Source: Rhabditoides inermis
Lineage: Eukaryota > Nematoda > Chromadorea > Rhabditida > Rhabditidae
Assembly: GCA_963966185.1 (NCBI GenBank)
Contig: CAWZYM010000126.1
Coordinates: forward strand, 83,501-147,500
Reading direction: 5' to 3'
Length of the DNA: 64,000 nt
Below the pieces are notes generated by a model. The model ran no database searches, was not told where the DNA came from, and saw only the letters and a list, made by a program, of their open reading frames with translations. Of this stretch, positions 12,361 to 25,400 are shown piece by piece. Positions within the stretch are counted from its first letter, which is position 1; each line of letters opens with the position of its first letter. The translations under genes were made by a program, and so were the position numbers.

Positions 12361-14977
12361 TGATGTGGGTTTGATGTGGGTTAGATGTGGGATTGAAGTG
12401 TGATTGATGTGGGCTTGAAAAGGGCTTGAAGTGGGCTTGATGTGGGCTTGATGTGGGCTTGCTGTGGGCTTGATGTGGGCTTGATGTGGGCTTGATGTGG
12501 GCTTGATGCGGGCTTGATGTGGGCTTGATGTGGGCTTAATGTGGGCTTGATGTGGGCTTAATGTGAGACTGTAGAGTTGAATGTGGACTTGATGTGCGCT
12601 TGATGTGCGCTTGATGTGGGCTTGATGGGGGCCTGATGTGAGCTTAATGTGAGCTTGATGTGGGATTGATGTGGGCTTGATGTGGGTTTGATGTGGGCCT
12701 GATGTGAGCTTAATGTGATATCAAAGAAATCAATGTGGGCTTGATGTGGGTTTGATTTGGGCCTGATGTGGGCTTGATGTGGGTTAGATGTGGGATTGAA
12801 GTGGGATTGATGTGGGCTTAAAAAGGGCTTGAAGTGGGCTTGATGTGGGCTTGATGTGGGCTTGATGTGGGCTTGATGTGGGCTTGATGTGGGCTTGATG
12901 TGGGCTTGATGCGGGCTTGATGTGGGCTTGATGTGGGCTTGATGTGAGCTTGATGTGGGCTTGATGTGGGCTTGATGTGGGTTTGATGTGGGCCTGATGT
13001 GAGCTTAATGTGATATCAAAGAAATCAATGTGGGCTTGATGTGGGTTTGATTTGGGCCTGATGTGGGCTTGATGTGGGTTAGATGTGGGATTGAAGTGGG
13101 ATTGATGTGGGCTTGAAAAGGGCTTGAAGTGGGCTTGATGTGGGCTTGATTTGGGCCTGATGTGGGCTTGATGTGGGTTAGATGTGGGATTGAAGTGTGA
13201 TTGATGTGGGCTTGAAAAGGTCTTGAAGTGGGCTTGATGTGGGCTTGATGTGGGCTTGCTGTGGGCTTGATGTGGGCTTGATGTGGACTTGATGTGCGCT
13301 TGATGTGAGCTTGATGTGGGCTTGATGGGGGCCTGATGTGAGCTTAATGTGAGATTAAAGAAATCGATGTGGACTTGATGTGGGCTTGATGTGAACTTGA
13401 TGTGGGCTTAATGTGAGCTTGATGTGGGCTTGATGTGGGCTTGATGTGGGTTTGATGTGGGCCTGATGTGAGCTTAATGTGATATCAAAGAAATCAATGT
13501 GGACTTGATGTGGGCTTGATGTGGGCTCGATGTGGGCTTGATGTGGGCTTGATGTGGGTTTGATTTGGGCCTGATGTGGGCTTGATGTGGGTTAGATGTG
13601 GGATTGAAGTGGGATTGATGTGGGCTTGATGTGGGCTTAATGTGGGCTTGATGTGGGCTTAATGTGAGACTATAGAGTTGAATGTGGACTTGATGTGCGC
13701 TTGATGTGAGCTTGATGTGAGCTTGATGTGGGCTTGATGGGGGCCTGATGTGAGCTTAATGTGAGATTAAAGAAATCGATGTGGACTTGATGTGGGCTTG
13801 ATGTGAACTTGATGTGGGCTTGATGTGAGCTTGATGTGGGCTTGATGTGAGCTTGATGTGGGCTTGATGAGGGCTTGATGTGGGTTTGATGTGGGCCTGA
13901 TGTGAGCTTAATGTGATATCAAAGAAATCAATGTGGACTTGATGTGGGCTTGATGTGGGCTCGATGTGGGTCTGATGTGGGCTTGATGTGGGTTAGATGT
14001 GGGATTGAAGTGGGATCGATGTGGGCTTGATGTGGGCTTGAAGTTGGCTTAATATGAGACTGTATAGTTCAATGTGGAATTGATGTGGGCTTAATGTGGG
14101 TTTGATGTGGGCCTGATGTGAGCTTATGTGCAATTAAAAAAATCGATGTGGACTTGATGTGGGCTTGGTATTCAAGTGTGGACTTGATGTGAGCTTGATG
14201 TGAGCTTAATGTGAGATTGAAAAGTTCCATGTGGACTTGATGTGGGCTTGATGTGAGCTTGATGTGGGTTTGATGTGGGTTTAATTCGGGATTGATGTGA
14301 ACTTGATGTGGGCTGGATGTGAGCTTAATTGTGAGATTGGAGAATTCGATGTGGGCTCGATGTGGGTTAAATGTGAGCTTGATGTGAGCTTAATGTGAGT
14401 TTGATGTGGGATTGATGTTGGCTTGATGTGGGCTTGATGTGAGCTTAATGTGAGCTTGATGTGGGTTTGATGTGGGATTGAAGTGGGATTGATATGGGCT
14501 TGAAGTGGGCTTGAAGTGGGCTTGGTGTGAGCTGGATGTGAGCTTGTTGTGAGATTGAAGAATTCGATGTGGGCTCGATGTGGGTTTGGCGTGAGCTTGA
14601 TGTGGGCTTGATGTGGGCTTGATGTGGGTTTGATGTGGGCCTGATGTGAGCTTAATGTAAGATTGAAGAAATCGATGTGGATTTGATGTGGGCTTGATGT
14701 GAGCTTGATGTGAGCTTGATGTGAGCTTGATGTGGGCTTGATGTGAGCTTGATGTGGGCTTGATGTGGGCTTGATGTGGGTTTGATGTGAGCCTGATGTG
14801 AGCTTAATGTGAGATTAAAGAAATCGATGTGGACTTGATGTGGGATTGATGTGGGCTCGATGTGCGCTTGATGTGGGTTTGATTTGGGCCTGATGTGGGC
14901 TTGATGTGGGTTGGATGTGGGATTAAAGTGGCATTGATGTGGGCTTGAAGTGGGCTTGAAGTGGGCTTGATGTGGGC
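12360..14977 (+). repeat. Third, internally deleted copy of the ~4-kb unit
   Basis: Landmarks match the first unit at an offset of 12270 bp up to about 14090 (1771 and 14041), then at 11266 bp (2831 and 14097, 3720 and 14986). About 1.0 kb present in copies 1 and 2 is therefore missing at a single junction near 14090. That is the expected product of unequal exchange inside a tandem array. Confidence 0.75.
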
Positions 14978-17854
14978 TTAATGTGAGATTGTAGAGTTGA
15001 ATGTGGACTTGATGTGCGCTTGATGTGAGCTTGATGTGGGCTTGATGGGGGCCTGATGTGAGCTTAATGTGAGATTAAAGAAATCGATGTGGACTTGATG
15101 TGGGATTGAAGTGGGATTGATATGGGCTTGAAGTGGGCTTGAAGTGGGCTTGATGTGAGCTGGATGTGGGTTTAATGTGGGCATGGTGAGAGCTCATTGT
15201 TAGAAAAAAGAGTTCGATGTGGACTTGATGTGGGCTTGATGTGAGCTTGATGTGGACTTGATGTGGGCTTGATGTGAGCTTGATGTGGGCTTGATGTGAG
15301 CTTGAAGTGGGCTTGATGTGGGTTTGATGTGGGCCTGATGTGAGCTTAATGTGAGATTAAAGAAATCAATGTGGACTTGATGTGGGCTTTATGTGAGCTC
15401 GATGTGGGCTCGATGTGAGTTTGATGTGGGATTGAAGTAGGATTGATGTGGGCTTGATGTAAGCTTGATGTGGGCTTGATGTGGGCTTGATGTGGGCTTG
15501 ATGTGGGCTTGAAGTGGGCTTAATATGAGACTGTATAGTTCAATGTGGAATTGATGTGGGCTTGATGTGAGCTTGATGTGGGCTTGATGTGGGCCTGATG
15601 TGAGCTTAACGTGAGATTAAAGAAATCGATGTGGACTTGATGTGAGCTTAATTGTGAGATTGAAGAATTCGATGTGGGCTCGATGTGGGTTTAATGTGAG
15701 CTTGATGTGAGCTTAATGTGAGTTTGATGTGGGATTGATGTGGGCTTGATGTGGGCTTGATGTGAGCTTAATGTGAGCTTGATGTGGGTTTGATGTGGGA
15801 TTGAAGTGGGATTGATATGGGCTTGAAGTGGGCTTGAAGTGGGCTTGATGTGAGCTGGATGTGAGCTTGATGTGAGATTGAAGAATTCGATGTGGGCTCG
15901 ATGTGGGTTTGACGTGAGCTTGATGTGGGCTCGATGTGGGCTTGATGTGGGTTTGATGTGGGCCTGATGTGAGCTTAATGTAAGATTGAAGAAATCGATG
16001 TGGATTTGATGTGGGCTTGATGTGAGCTTGATGTGGGCTTGATGTGGGCTTGATGTGAGCTTGATGTGGGCTTGATGTGGGCTTGATGTGGGTTTGATGT
16101 GAGCCTGATGTGAGCTTAATGTGAGATTAAAGAAATCGATGTGGACTTGATGTGGGATTGATGTGGGCTCGATGTGGGCTTGATGTGGGTTTGATTTGGG
16201 CCTGATGTGGGCTTGATGTGGGTTGGATGTGGGATTGAAGTGGGATTGATGTGGGCTTGAAGTGGGCTTGAAGTGGGCTTGATGTGGGCTTGATGTGGGC
16301 TTGATGTGGGCTTGATGTGGGCTTGATGTGGGCTTGATGTGGGCTTGACGTGGGCTTGGTATTCAAGTGTGGACTTGATGTGAGCTTGATGTGAGCTTAA
16401 TGTGAGATTGAAAAGTTCCATGTGGACTTGATGTGAGCTTGATGTGAGCTTGATGTGGGTTTGATGTGGGTTTGATTCGGGATTGATGTGAACTTGATGT
16501 GGGGTGGATGTGAGCTTAATTGTGAGATTGAAGAATTCGATGTGAGCTTGATGTGAGCTTGATGTGGGCTTGATGTGGGTTTGATGTGGGCCTGATGTGA
16601 GCTTAATGTGAGATTAAAGAAATCGATGTGGACTTGATGTGGGCTTTATGTGAGCTCGATGTGGGCTTGTTGTGAGTTTGATGTGGGATTGAAGTAGGAT
16701 TGTTGTGGGCTTGATGTAGGCTTGATGTGGGCTTGATGTGGGCTTGATGTGGGCTTGATGTGGGCTTGATGTGGGCTTGATGTGGGCTTAATATGAGACT
16801 GTAGAGTTCAATGTGGACTTGATGTGGGCTTGATGTGAGCTTGATGTGGGCTTGATGTGGGCTTGATGTGGGCCTGATGTGAGCTTAATGTGAGATTAAA
16901 GAAATCGATGTGGACTTGATGTCGGCTTTATGTGAGCTTAATTGTGAGATTGAAGAATTCGATGTGGGCTCGATGTGGGTTTGATGTGAGCTTGATGTGG
17001 GCTTGATGTGGGCTTGATGTTGGTTTGATGTGGGCCTGATGTGAGCTTAATGTATGATTGAAGAAATCGATGTGGATTTGATGTGGGCTTGATGTGTGCT
17101 TGATGTGGGCTTGATGTGAGCTTGATGTGGGCTTGATGTGGGCTTGATGTGGGTTTGATGTGGGCCTGATGTGAGCTTAATGTGATATCAAAGAAATCAA
17201 TGTGGACTTGATGTGGATTTGATGTGGGCTCGATGTGGGCTTGATGTGGGCTTGATGTGGGTTTGATTTGGTCCTGATGTGGGCTTGATGTGGGTTAGAT
17301 GTGGGATTGAAGTGGGATTGATGTGGGCTTGAAAAGGGCTTGAAGTGGGCTTGATGTGTGCTTGATGTGGGCTTGATGTGGGCTTGATGTGGGCTTGATG
17401 TGGGCTTGATGTGGACTTGATGTGGGCTTGATGTGGGCTTAATGTGGGCTTGATGTGGGCTTAATGTGAGATTGTAGAGTTGAATGTGGACTTGATGTGC
17501 GCTTGATGTGAGCTTGATGTGGGCTTGATGGGGGCCTGATGTGAGCTTAATGTGAGATTAAAGAAATCGATGTGGACTTGATGTGGGCTTGATGTGAACT
17601 TGATGTGGGCTTGATGTGAGCTTGATGTGGGCTTGATGTGGGATTGATGTGGGTTTAATGTGGGCATGATGAGAGCTCAATGTGAGAAAAAAGAGTTCGA
17701 TGTGGACTTGATGTGGGCTTGATGTGAGCTTGATGTGGGCTTGATGTGAGCTTGATGTGGACTTGATGTGGGCTTGATGTGAGCTTGATGTGAGCTTGAT
17801 GTGAGCTTGATGTGGGCTTGATGTGGGTTTGATGTGGGCCTGATGTGAGCTTAA

Positions 17855-19185
17855 AGGAGAGGTGTACGGAGTATTAGAGTGGGGTTCCAATAGTCAATTT
17901 CGGTACGAAAATTCTGATGAAAGAAAAATAAAAATTATGAAATTATCAATTAAGGCTATAAAAATGATTTCATACTGACTTTGTACCATGCGCTTCGTCC
18001 GTGCTGGGACCAATTATTGGAGCGGATTACGGTATTAGCCATGAAGCATTATCCGAAGAGCACGCGATTCACAATTTTTCTTGTCCACGTCGTGAGTGGT
18101 GATTTATCAACATTTTCCTTGAACTTGGAGAATCCGATTTCGACAACGAAACATTCCAAGAAATGGAAATCAATTGAACATCTACACAAACAATACAACA
18201 TTGTCAGCTCTTTTTTCAATGACAAGTACTTCTTCAGTTTGACGTCATGACTATCAATCTTCTTCAATTTGACGTGATTGCTATCAATCTTCTTGATTTT
18301 GACGTGATTGCTATCAATCTAATCAGACCATATATTCAACACACGATCAAGGAAGGTCGCCAACAACACATGATGTTTATAAAAACCAAAAGCAAACGAT
18401 GACAGTGGTTTGTTTGGGATATGGCCGTCGTAGAGCTCTTCTTCTTGTAACTTCTTTCTTCTGTCCGCGTTGCTGCCGCGGTGAAGCTTGCGAGTCCTCC
18501 GTCTTCGATCATGAGAACCTAAACATAAACGTAATCAAAAACATTCATAGAAATAAGAAATAAGGAATAAGAAATAAGGGTTGTCAATTATTTCAATCGG
18601 CTAGACGGAAGAGAATGGTAAACAAAAAATCACTCACTGTTAGGATAGGAGATCTCCTCAGCCTCGTTTCCGACAGTTCGTTCACATCACAAAACCGCCA
18701 CCCTGGAAAAAATGTGTAGTGTAAGATTTGAGTTGATACAGTGCTGGCGAAAAGGTATAATACACGAATGACGAAAAAGAATAGACGATAAAAATGAGAA
18801 CGAAAAAGCGAAACTCATACAACATACAATATGCATGCAAGATGAGTGTTGTATGAGTTTCACAGACATGGAAGCTACAAAAACAGCGTTATAACAACGA
18901 GTAGCTAACAACAATAGTATGAGTGATTAACAACGAAAAGATGAAAACAAACAACAAATAATCATGAAATATACAAACAAATTCACGAAATATCGATCAA
19001 AATTAGCTGTGAAAAATCGCGCCGCACTATATTTTCGCGCGCGAGTATTTTTCGGGTATTTTTCGCTGAAGGTCCCAGCACGAACCGGGAGGACGGAAGA
19101 ATAAATTCTATTGACGAATATTATTCTCAAACTCAGCTGTTCACTGAATTTTTCATTCGTGTTTTTCACTCTGTTCTCCTCTCCT
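17855..19185. mobile_element. TTAA-flanked non-autonomous transposon-like insert, copy 1
   Basis: A 1331-bp non-satellite island lies inside the array. Both sides carry TTAA (17851-17854 and 19186-19189), the target duplication typical of piggyBac-type elements. The ends match as inverted repeats: AGGAGAGG on the left and CCTCTCCT on the right, with further partial matching inward. A subterminal inverted repeat, GTGCTGGGACC (18001-18011) and GGTCCCAGCAC (19071-19081), supports a transposon. Inside are three 30-bp direct repeats (18241, 18271, 18301). The longest ORF is 89 codons (17981-18250, +) and resembles no transposase I know, so the element would be non-autonomous. The homologous place in unit III (32802-32805) has a single TTAA and no insert. 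Confidence 0.8.
18241..18320 (+). repeat. Three 30-bp direct repeats inside the TTAA insert
   Basis: GACGT...CTATCAATCT recurs at exactly 30-bp spacing (18241, 18271, 18301). The first copy differs slightly. The same array is present 7465 bp downstream in the second insert. Arrays like this near transposon ends can bind transposase, but that is inference. Confidence 0.75.
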
Positions 19186-22100
19186 TTAATGTGAGATTAA
19201 AGAAATCAATGTGGACTTGATGTGGGCTTTATGTGAGCTCGATGTGGGCTCGATGTGAGTTTGATGTGGGATTGAAGTAGGATTGATGTGGGCTTGATGT
19301 AAGCTTGATGTGGGCTTGATGTGGGCTTGATGTGGGCTTGATGTGGGCTTGATGTGGGCTTGATGTGAGTTTGATGTGGGATTGAAGTGGGATTGAAGTG
19401 GGATTGATATGGGCTTGATGTAGGCTTGATGTGGGCTTTATGTGAGCTTGATGTGGGCTTGATGTGAGTTTGATGTGGGATTGGAGTGGGATTGATGTGG
19501 GCTTGATGTAGGCTTGATGTGGGCTTGATGTGGGCTTGATGTGGGCTTGGTATTCAAGTGTGGACTTGATGTGAGCTTGATGTGAACTTAATGTGAGATT
19601 GAAAAGTTCCATGTGGACTTGATGTGGGCTTTATGTGAGCTTTATGTGGGCTTGATGTGGGCTTGATGTTGGTTTGATGTGGGCCTGATGTGAGCTTAAT
19701 GTATGATTGAAGAAATCGATGTGGATTTGATGTGGGCTTGATGTGAGCTTGAAGTGGGCTTGATGTGAGCTTGATGTGGGCTTGATGTGGGCTTGATGTG
19801 GGTTTGATGTGGGCCTGACGTGAGCTTGATGTGGGCTTCATGTGGGCTTGATATTCAAGTGTGGACTTGATGTGGGCTTGATGTGAGGTTAATATGAGAT
19901 TGAAAAGTTCCATATGGACTTGATGTGAGCTTGATGTGAGCTGGATGTGAGCTTGATGTGAGATTGAAGAATTCGATGTGGGCTCGATGTGGGTTTGATG
20001 TGAGCTTGATGTGGGCTTGATGTGGGCTTGATGTTGGTTTGACGTGGGCTTGATGTGAGCTTAATGTATGATTAAAGAAATCGATGTGGATTTGATGTGG
20101 GCTTGATGTGAGCTTGATGTGGGCTTGATGTGAGCTTGATGTGGGCTTGATGTGGGCTTGATGTGGGTTTGATGTGGGCCTGATGTGAGCTTAATGTGAT
20201 ATCAAAGAATTCAATGTGGACTTGATGTGGACTTGATGTGGGCTCGATGTGGGCTTGATGTGGGCTTGATGTGGGTTTGATTTGGTCCTGATGTGGGCTC
20301 GATGTGGGTTAGATGTGGGATTGAAGTGGGATTGATGTGGGCTTGAAAAGGGCTTGAAGTGGGCTTGATGTGTGCTTGATGTGGGCTTGATGTGGGCTTG
20401 ATGTGGGCTTGATGTGGGCTTGATGTGGGCTTAATGTGGGCTTGATGTGGGCTTAATGTGAGATTGTAGAGTTGAATGTGGACTTGATGTGCGCTTGATG
20501 TGAGCTTGATGTGGGCTTGATGGGGGCCTGATGTGAGCTTAATGTGAGATTAAAGAAATCGATGTGGACTTGATGTGGGCTTGATGTGAACTTGATGTGG
20601 GCTTGATGTGAGCTTGATGTGGGCTTGATGTGGGCTTGATGTGGGTTTAATGTGGGCATGATGAGAGCTCATTGTGAGAAAAAAGAGTTCGATGTGGACT
20701 TGATGTGGGCTTGATGTGAGCTTGATGTGGACTTGATGTGGGCTTGATGTGAGCTTGATGTGGGCTTGATGTGAGCTTGATGTGGGCTTGATGTGGGTTT
20801 GATGTGGGCCTGATGTGAGCTTAATGTGAGATTAAAGAAATCAATGTGGACTTGATGTGGGCTTTATGTGAGCTCGATGTGGGCTCGATGTGAGTTTGAT
20901 GTGGGATTGAAGTAGGATTGATGTGGGCTTGATGTAAGCTTGATGTGGGCTTGATGTGGGCTTGATGTGGGCTTGATGTGGGCTTGAAGTGGGCTTAATA
21001 TGAGACTGTATAGTTCAATGTGGAATTGATGTGGGCTTGATGTGAGCTTGATGTGGGCTTGATGTGGGCTTGATGTGGGCTTGATGTGGGCTTGATGTGG
21101 GCTTGATGTGGGCTTGATGTGGGCTTAATGTGGGCTTGATGTGGGCTTAATGTGAGATTGTAGAGTTGAATGTGGACTTGATGTGCGCTTGATGTGAGCT
21201 TGATGTGGGCTTGATGGGGGCCTGATGTGAGCTTAATGTGAGATTAAAGAAATCGATGTGGACTTGATGTGGGCTTGATGTGAACTTGATGTGGGCTTGA
21301 TGTGAGCTTGATGTGGGCTTGATGTGGGCTTGATGTGGGTTTAATGTGGGCATGATGAGAGCTCATTGTGAGAAAAAAGAGTTCGATGTGGACTTGATGT
21401 GGGCTTGATGTGAGCTTGATGTGGACTTGATGTGGGCTTTATGTGAGCTTGATGTGGGCTTGATGTGAGCTTGATGTGGGCTTGATGTGGGTTTGATGTG
21501 GGCCTGATGTGAGCTTAATGTGAGATTAAAGAAATCAATGTGGACTTGATGTGGGCTTTATGTGAGCTCGATGTGGGCTCGATGTGAGTTTGATGTGGGA
21601 TTGAAGTAGGATTGATGTGGGCTTGATGTAAGCTTGATGTGGGCTTGATGTGGGCTTGATGTGGGCTTGATGTGGGCTTGAAGTGGGCTTAATATGAGAC
21701 TGTATAGTTCAATGTGGAATTGATGTGGGCTTGATGTGAGCTTGATGTGGGCTTGATGTGGGCCTGATGTGAGCTTAACGTGAGATTAAAGAAATCGATG
21801 TGGACTTGATGTCGGCTTTATGTGAGCTTAATTGTGAGATTGAAGAATTCGATGTGGGCTCGATGTGGATTTGATGTCAGCTTGATGTGGGCTTGATGTG
21901 AGTTTGATGTGGGATTAAAGTGGGATTGAAGTGGGATTGATGTGGGCTTGATGTAGGCTTGATGTGGGCCTGATGTGAGCTTATGTGCAATTAAAAAAAT
22001 CGATGTGGACTTGATGTGGGCTTTATGTGAGCTTGATGTGGGCTTGATGTGGTCTTGATGTGAGCTTGGTATTCAAGTGTGGACTTGATGTGAGCTTGAT

Positions 22101-22464
22101 GTGAGCTTAATGTGAGATTGAAAAGTTCCATGTGGACTTGATGTGAGCTTGATGTGAGCTTGATGTGGGTTTGATGTGGGTTTGATTCGGGATTGATGTG
22201 AACTTGATGTGGGCTGGATGTGAGCTTAATTGTGAGATTGGAGAATTCGATGTGGGCTTGATGTGGGTTTGATGTGAGCCTGATGTGAGCTTAATGTGAG
22301 ATTAAAGAAATCGATGTGGACTTGATGTGGGATTGATGTGGGCTAGATGTGGGCTTGATGTGGGTTTGATTTGGGCCTGATGTGAGCTTGATGTGGGTTG
22401 GATGTGGGATTGAAGTGGCATTGATGTGGGCTTGAAGTGGGCTTGAAGTGGGCTTGATGTGGGC

Positions 22465-25400
22465 TTAATGTGAGATTGTAGAGTTGAATGTGGACTTGAT
22501 GTGCGCTTGATGTGAGCTTGATGTGGGCTTGATGGGGGCCTGATGTGAGCTTAATGTGAGATTAAAGAAATCGATGTGGACTTGATGTGGGATTGAAGTG
22601 GGATTGATATGGGCTTGAAGTGGGCTTGAAGTGGGCTTGATGTGAGCTGGATGTGGGTTTAATGTGGGCATGGTGAGAGCTCATTGTGAGAAAAAAGAGT
22701 TCGATGTGAACTTGATGTGGGCTTGATGTGAGCTTGATGTGGACTTGATGTGGGCTTGATGTGAGCTTGATGTGGGCTTGATGTGAGCTTGATGTGGGCT
22801 TGATGTGGGTTTGATGTGGGCCTGATGTGAGCTTAATGTGAGATTAAAGAAATCAATGTGGACTTGATGTGGGCTTTATGTGAGCTCGATGTGGGCTCGA
22901 TGTGAGTTTGATGTGGGATTGAAGTAGGATTGATGTGGGCTTGATGTAAGCTTGATGTGGGCTTGATGTGGGCTTGATGTGGGCTTGATGTGGGCTTGAA
23001 GTGGGCTTAATATGAGACTGTATAGTTCAATGTGGAATTGATGTGGGCTTGATGTGAGCTTGATGTGGGCTTGATGTGGGCCTGATGTGAGCTTAACGTG
23101 AGATTAAAGAAATCGATGTGGACTTGATGTGAGCTTAATTGTGAGATTGAAGAATTCGATGTGGGCTCGATGTGGGTTTAATGTGAGCTTGATGTGAGCT
23201 TAATGTGAGTTTGATGTGGGATTGATGTGGGCTTGATGTGGGCTTGATGTGAGCTTAATGTGAGCTTGATGTGGGTTTGATGTGGGATTGAAGTGGGATT
23301 GATATGGGCTTGAAGTGGGCTTGAAGTGGGCTTGATGTGAGCTGGATGTGAGCTTGATGTGAGATTGAAGAATTCGATGTGGGCTCGATGTGGGTTTGAC
23401 GTGAGCTTGATGTGGGCTCGATGTGGGCTTGATGTGGGTTTGATGTGGGCCTGATGTGAGCTTAATGTAAGATTGAAGAAATCGATGTGGATTTGATGTG
23501 GGCTTGATGTGAGCTTGATGTGGGCTTGATGTGGGCTTGATGTGAGCTTGATGTGGGCTTGATGTGGGCTTGATGTGGGTTTGATGTGAGCCTGATGTGA
23601 GCTTAATGTGAGATTAAAGAAATCGATGTGGACTTGATGTGGGATTGATGTGGGCTCGATGTGGGCTTGATGTGGGTTTGATTTGGGCCTGATGTGGGCT
23701 TGATGTGGGTTGGATGTGGGATTGAAGTGGGATTGATGTGGGCTTGAAGTGGGCTTGAAGTGGGCTTGATGTGGGCTTGATGTGGGCTTGATGTGGGCTT
23801 GATGTGGGCTTGATGTGGGCTTGATGTGGGCTTGACGTGGGCTTGGTATTCAAGTGTGGACTTGATGTGAGCTTGATGTGAGCTTAATGTGAGATTGAAA
23901 AGTTCCATGTGGACTTGATGTGAGCTTGATGTGAGCTTGATGTGGGTTTGATGTGGGTTTGATTCGGGATTGATGTGAACTTGATGTGGGGTGGATGTGA
24001 GCTTAATTGTGAGATTGAAGAATTCGATGTGAGCTTGATGTGAGCTTGATGTGGGCTTGATGTGGGTTTGATGTGGGCCTGATGTGAGCTTAATGTGAGA
24101 TTAAAGAAATCGATGTGGACTTGATGTGGGCTTTATGTGAGCTCGATGTGGGCTTGTTGTGAGTTTGATGTGGGATTGAAGTAGGATTGTTGTGGGCTTG
24201 ATGTAGGCTTGATGTGGGCTTGATGTGGGCTTGATGTGGGCTTGATGTGGGCTTGATGTGGGCTTGATGTGGGCTTAATATGAGACTGTAGAGTTCAATG
24301 TGGACTTGATGTGGGCTTGATGTGAGCTTGATGTGGGCTTGATGTGGGCTTGATGTGGGCCTGATGTGAGCTTAATGTGAGATTAAAGAAATCGATGTGG
24401 ACTTGATGTCGGCTTTATGTGAGCTTAATTGTGAGATTGAAGAATTCGATGTGGGCTCGATGTGGGTTTGATGTGAGCTTGATGTGGGCTTGATGTGGGC
24501 TTGATGTTGGTTTGATGTGGGCCTGATGTGAGCTTAATGTATGATTGAAGAAATCGATGTGGATTTGATGTGGGCTTGATGTGAGCTTGATGTGGGCTTG
24601 ATGTGGGCTTGATGTGGGTTTGATGTGGGCCTGATGTGAGCTTAATGTGATATCAAAGAAATCAATGTGGACTTGATGTGGATTTGATGTGGGCTCGATG
24701 TGGGCTTGATGTGGGCTTGATGTGGGTTTGATTTGGTCCTGATGTGGGCTTGATGTGGGTTAGATGTGGGATTGAAGTGGGATTGATGTGGGCTTGAAAA
24801 GGGCTTGAAGTGGGCTTGATGTGTGCTTGATGTGGGCTTGATGTGGGCTTGATGTGGGCTTGATGTGGGCTTGATGTGGACTTGATGTGGGCTTGATGTG
24901 GGCTTAATGTGGGCTTGATGTGGGCTTAATGTGAGATTGTAGAGTTGAATGTGGACTTGATGTGCGCTTGATGTGAGCTTGATGTGGGCTTGATGGGGGC
25001 CTGATGTGAGCTTAATGTGAGATTAAAGAAATCGATGTGGACTTGATGTGGGCTTGATGTGAACTTGATGTGGGCTTGATGTGAGCTTGATGTGGGCTTG
25101 ATGTGGGATTGATGTGGGTTTAATGTGGGCATGATGAGAGCTCAATGTGAGAAAAAAGAGTTCGATGTGGACTTGATGTGGGCTTGATGTGAGCTTGATG
25201 TGGGCTTGATGTGAGCTTGATGTGGACTTGATGTGGGCTTGATGTGAGCTTGATGTGAGCTTGATGTGAGCTTGATGTGGGCTTGATGTGGGTTTGATGT
25301 GGGCCTGATGTGAGCTTAAAGGAGAGGTGTACGGAGTATTAGAGTGGGGTTCCAATAGTCAATTTCGGTACGAAAATTCTGATGAAAGAAAAATAAAAAT

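Larger units (their letters stand above)
14978..22464 (+). repeat. 7.47-kb higher-order unit, copy I (7487 bp, with insert)
   Basis: Start anchor 14978 corresponds to 22465 and 29930 in the following copies. This copy is two monomers (22 bp) longer than copy II; the extra pair lies near 17090-17120. It contains the 1331-bp non-satellite insert at 17855-19185. It also holds an internal ~694-bp duplication (20453 and 21147), shared with copy II. Confidence 0.85.

Noticed and set aside
17981..18250. 89-codon plus-strand ORF in the TTAA insert (also 25446-25715)
   Set aside because: Short, no domain, duplicated only because the satellite unit is duplicated; not enough to call a transposase or gene.
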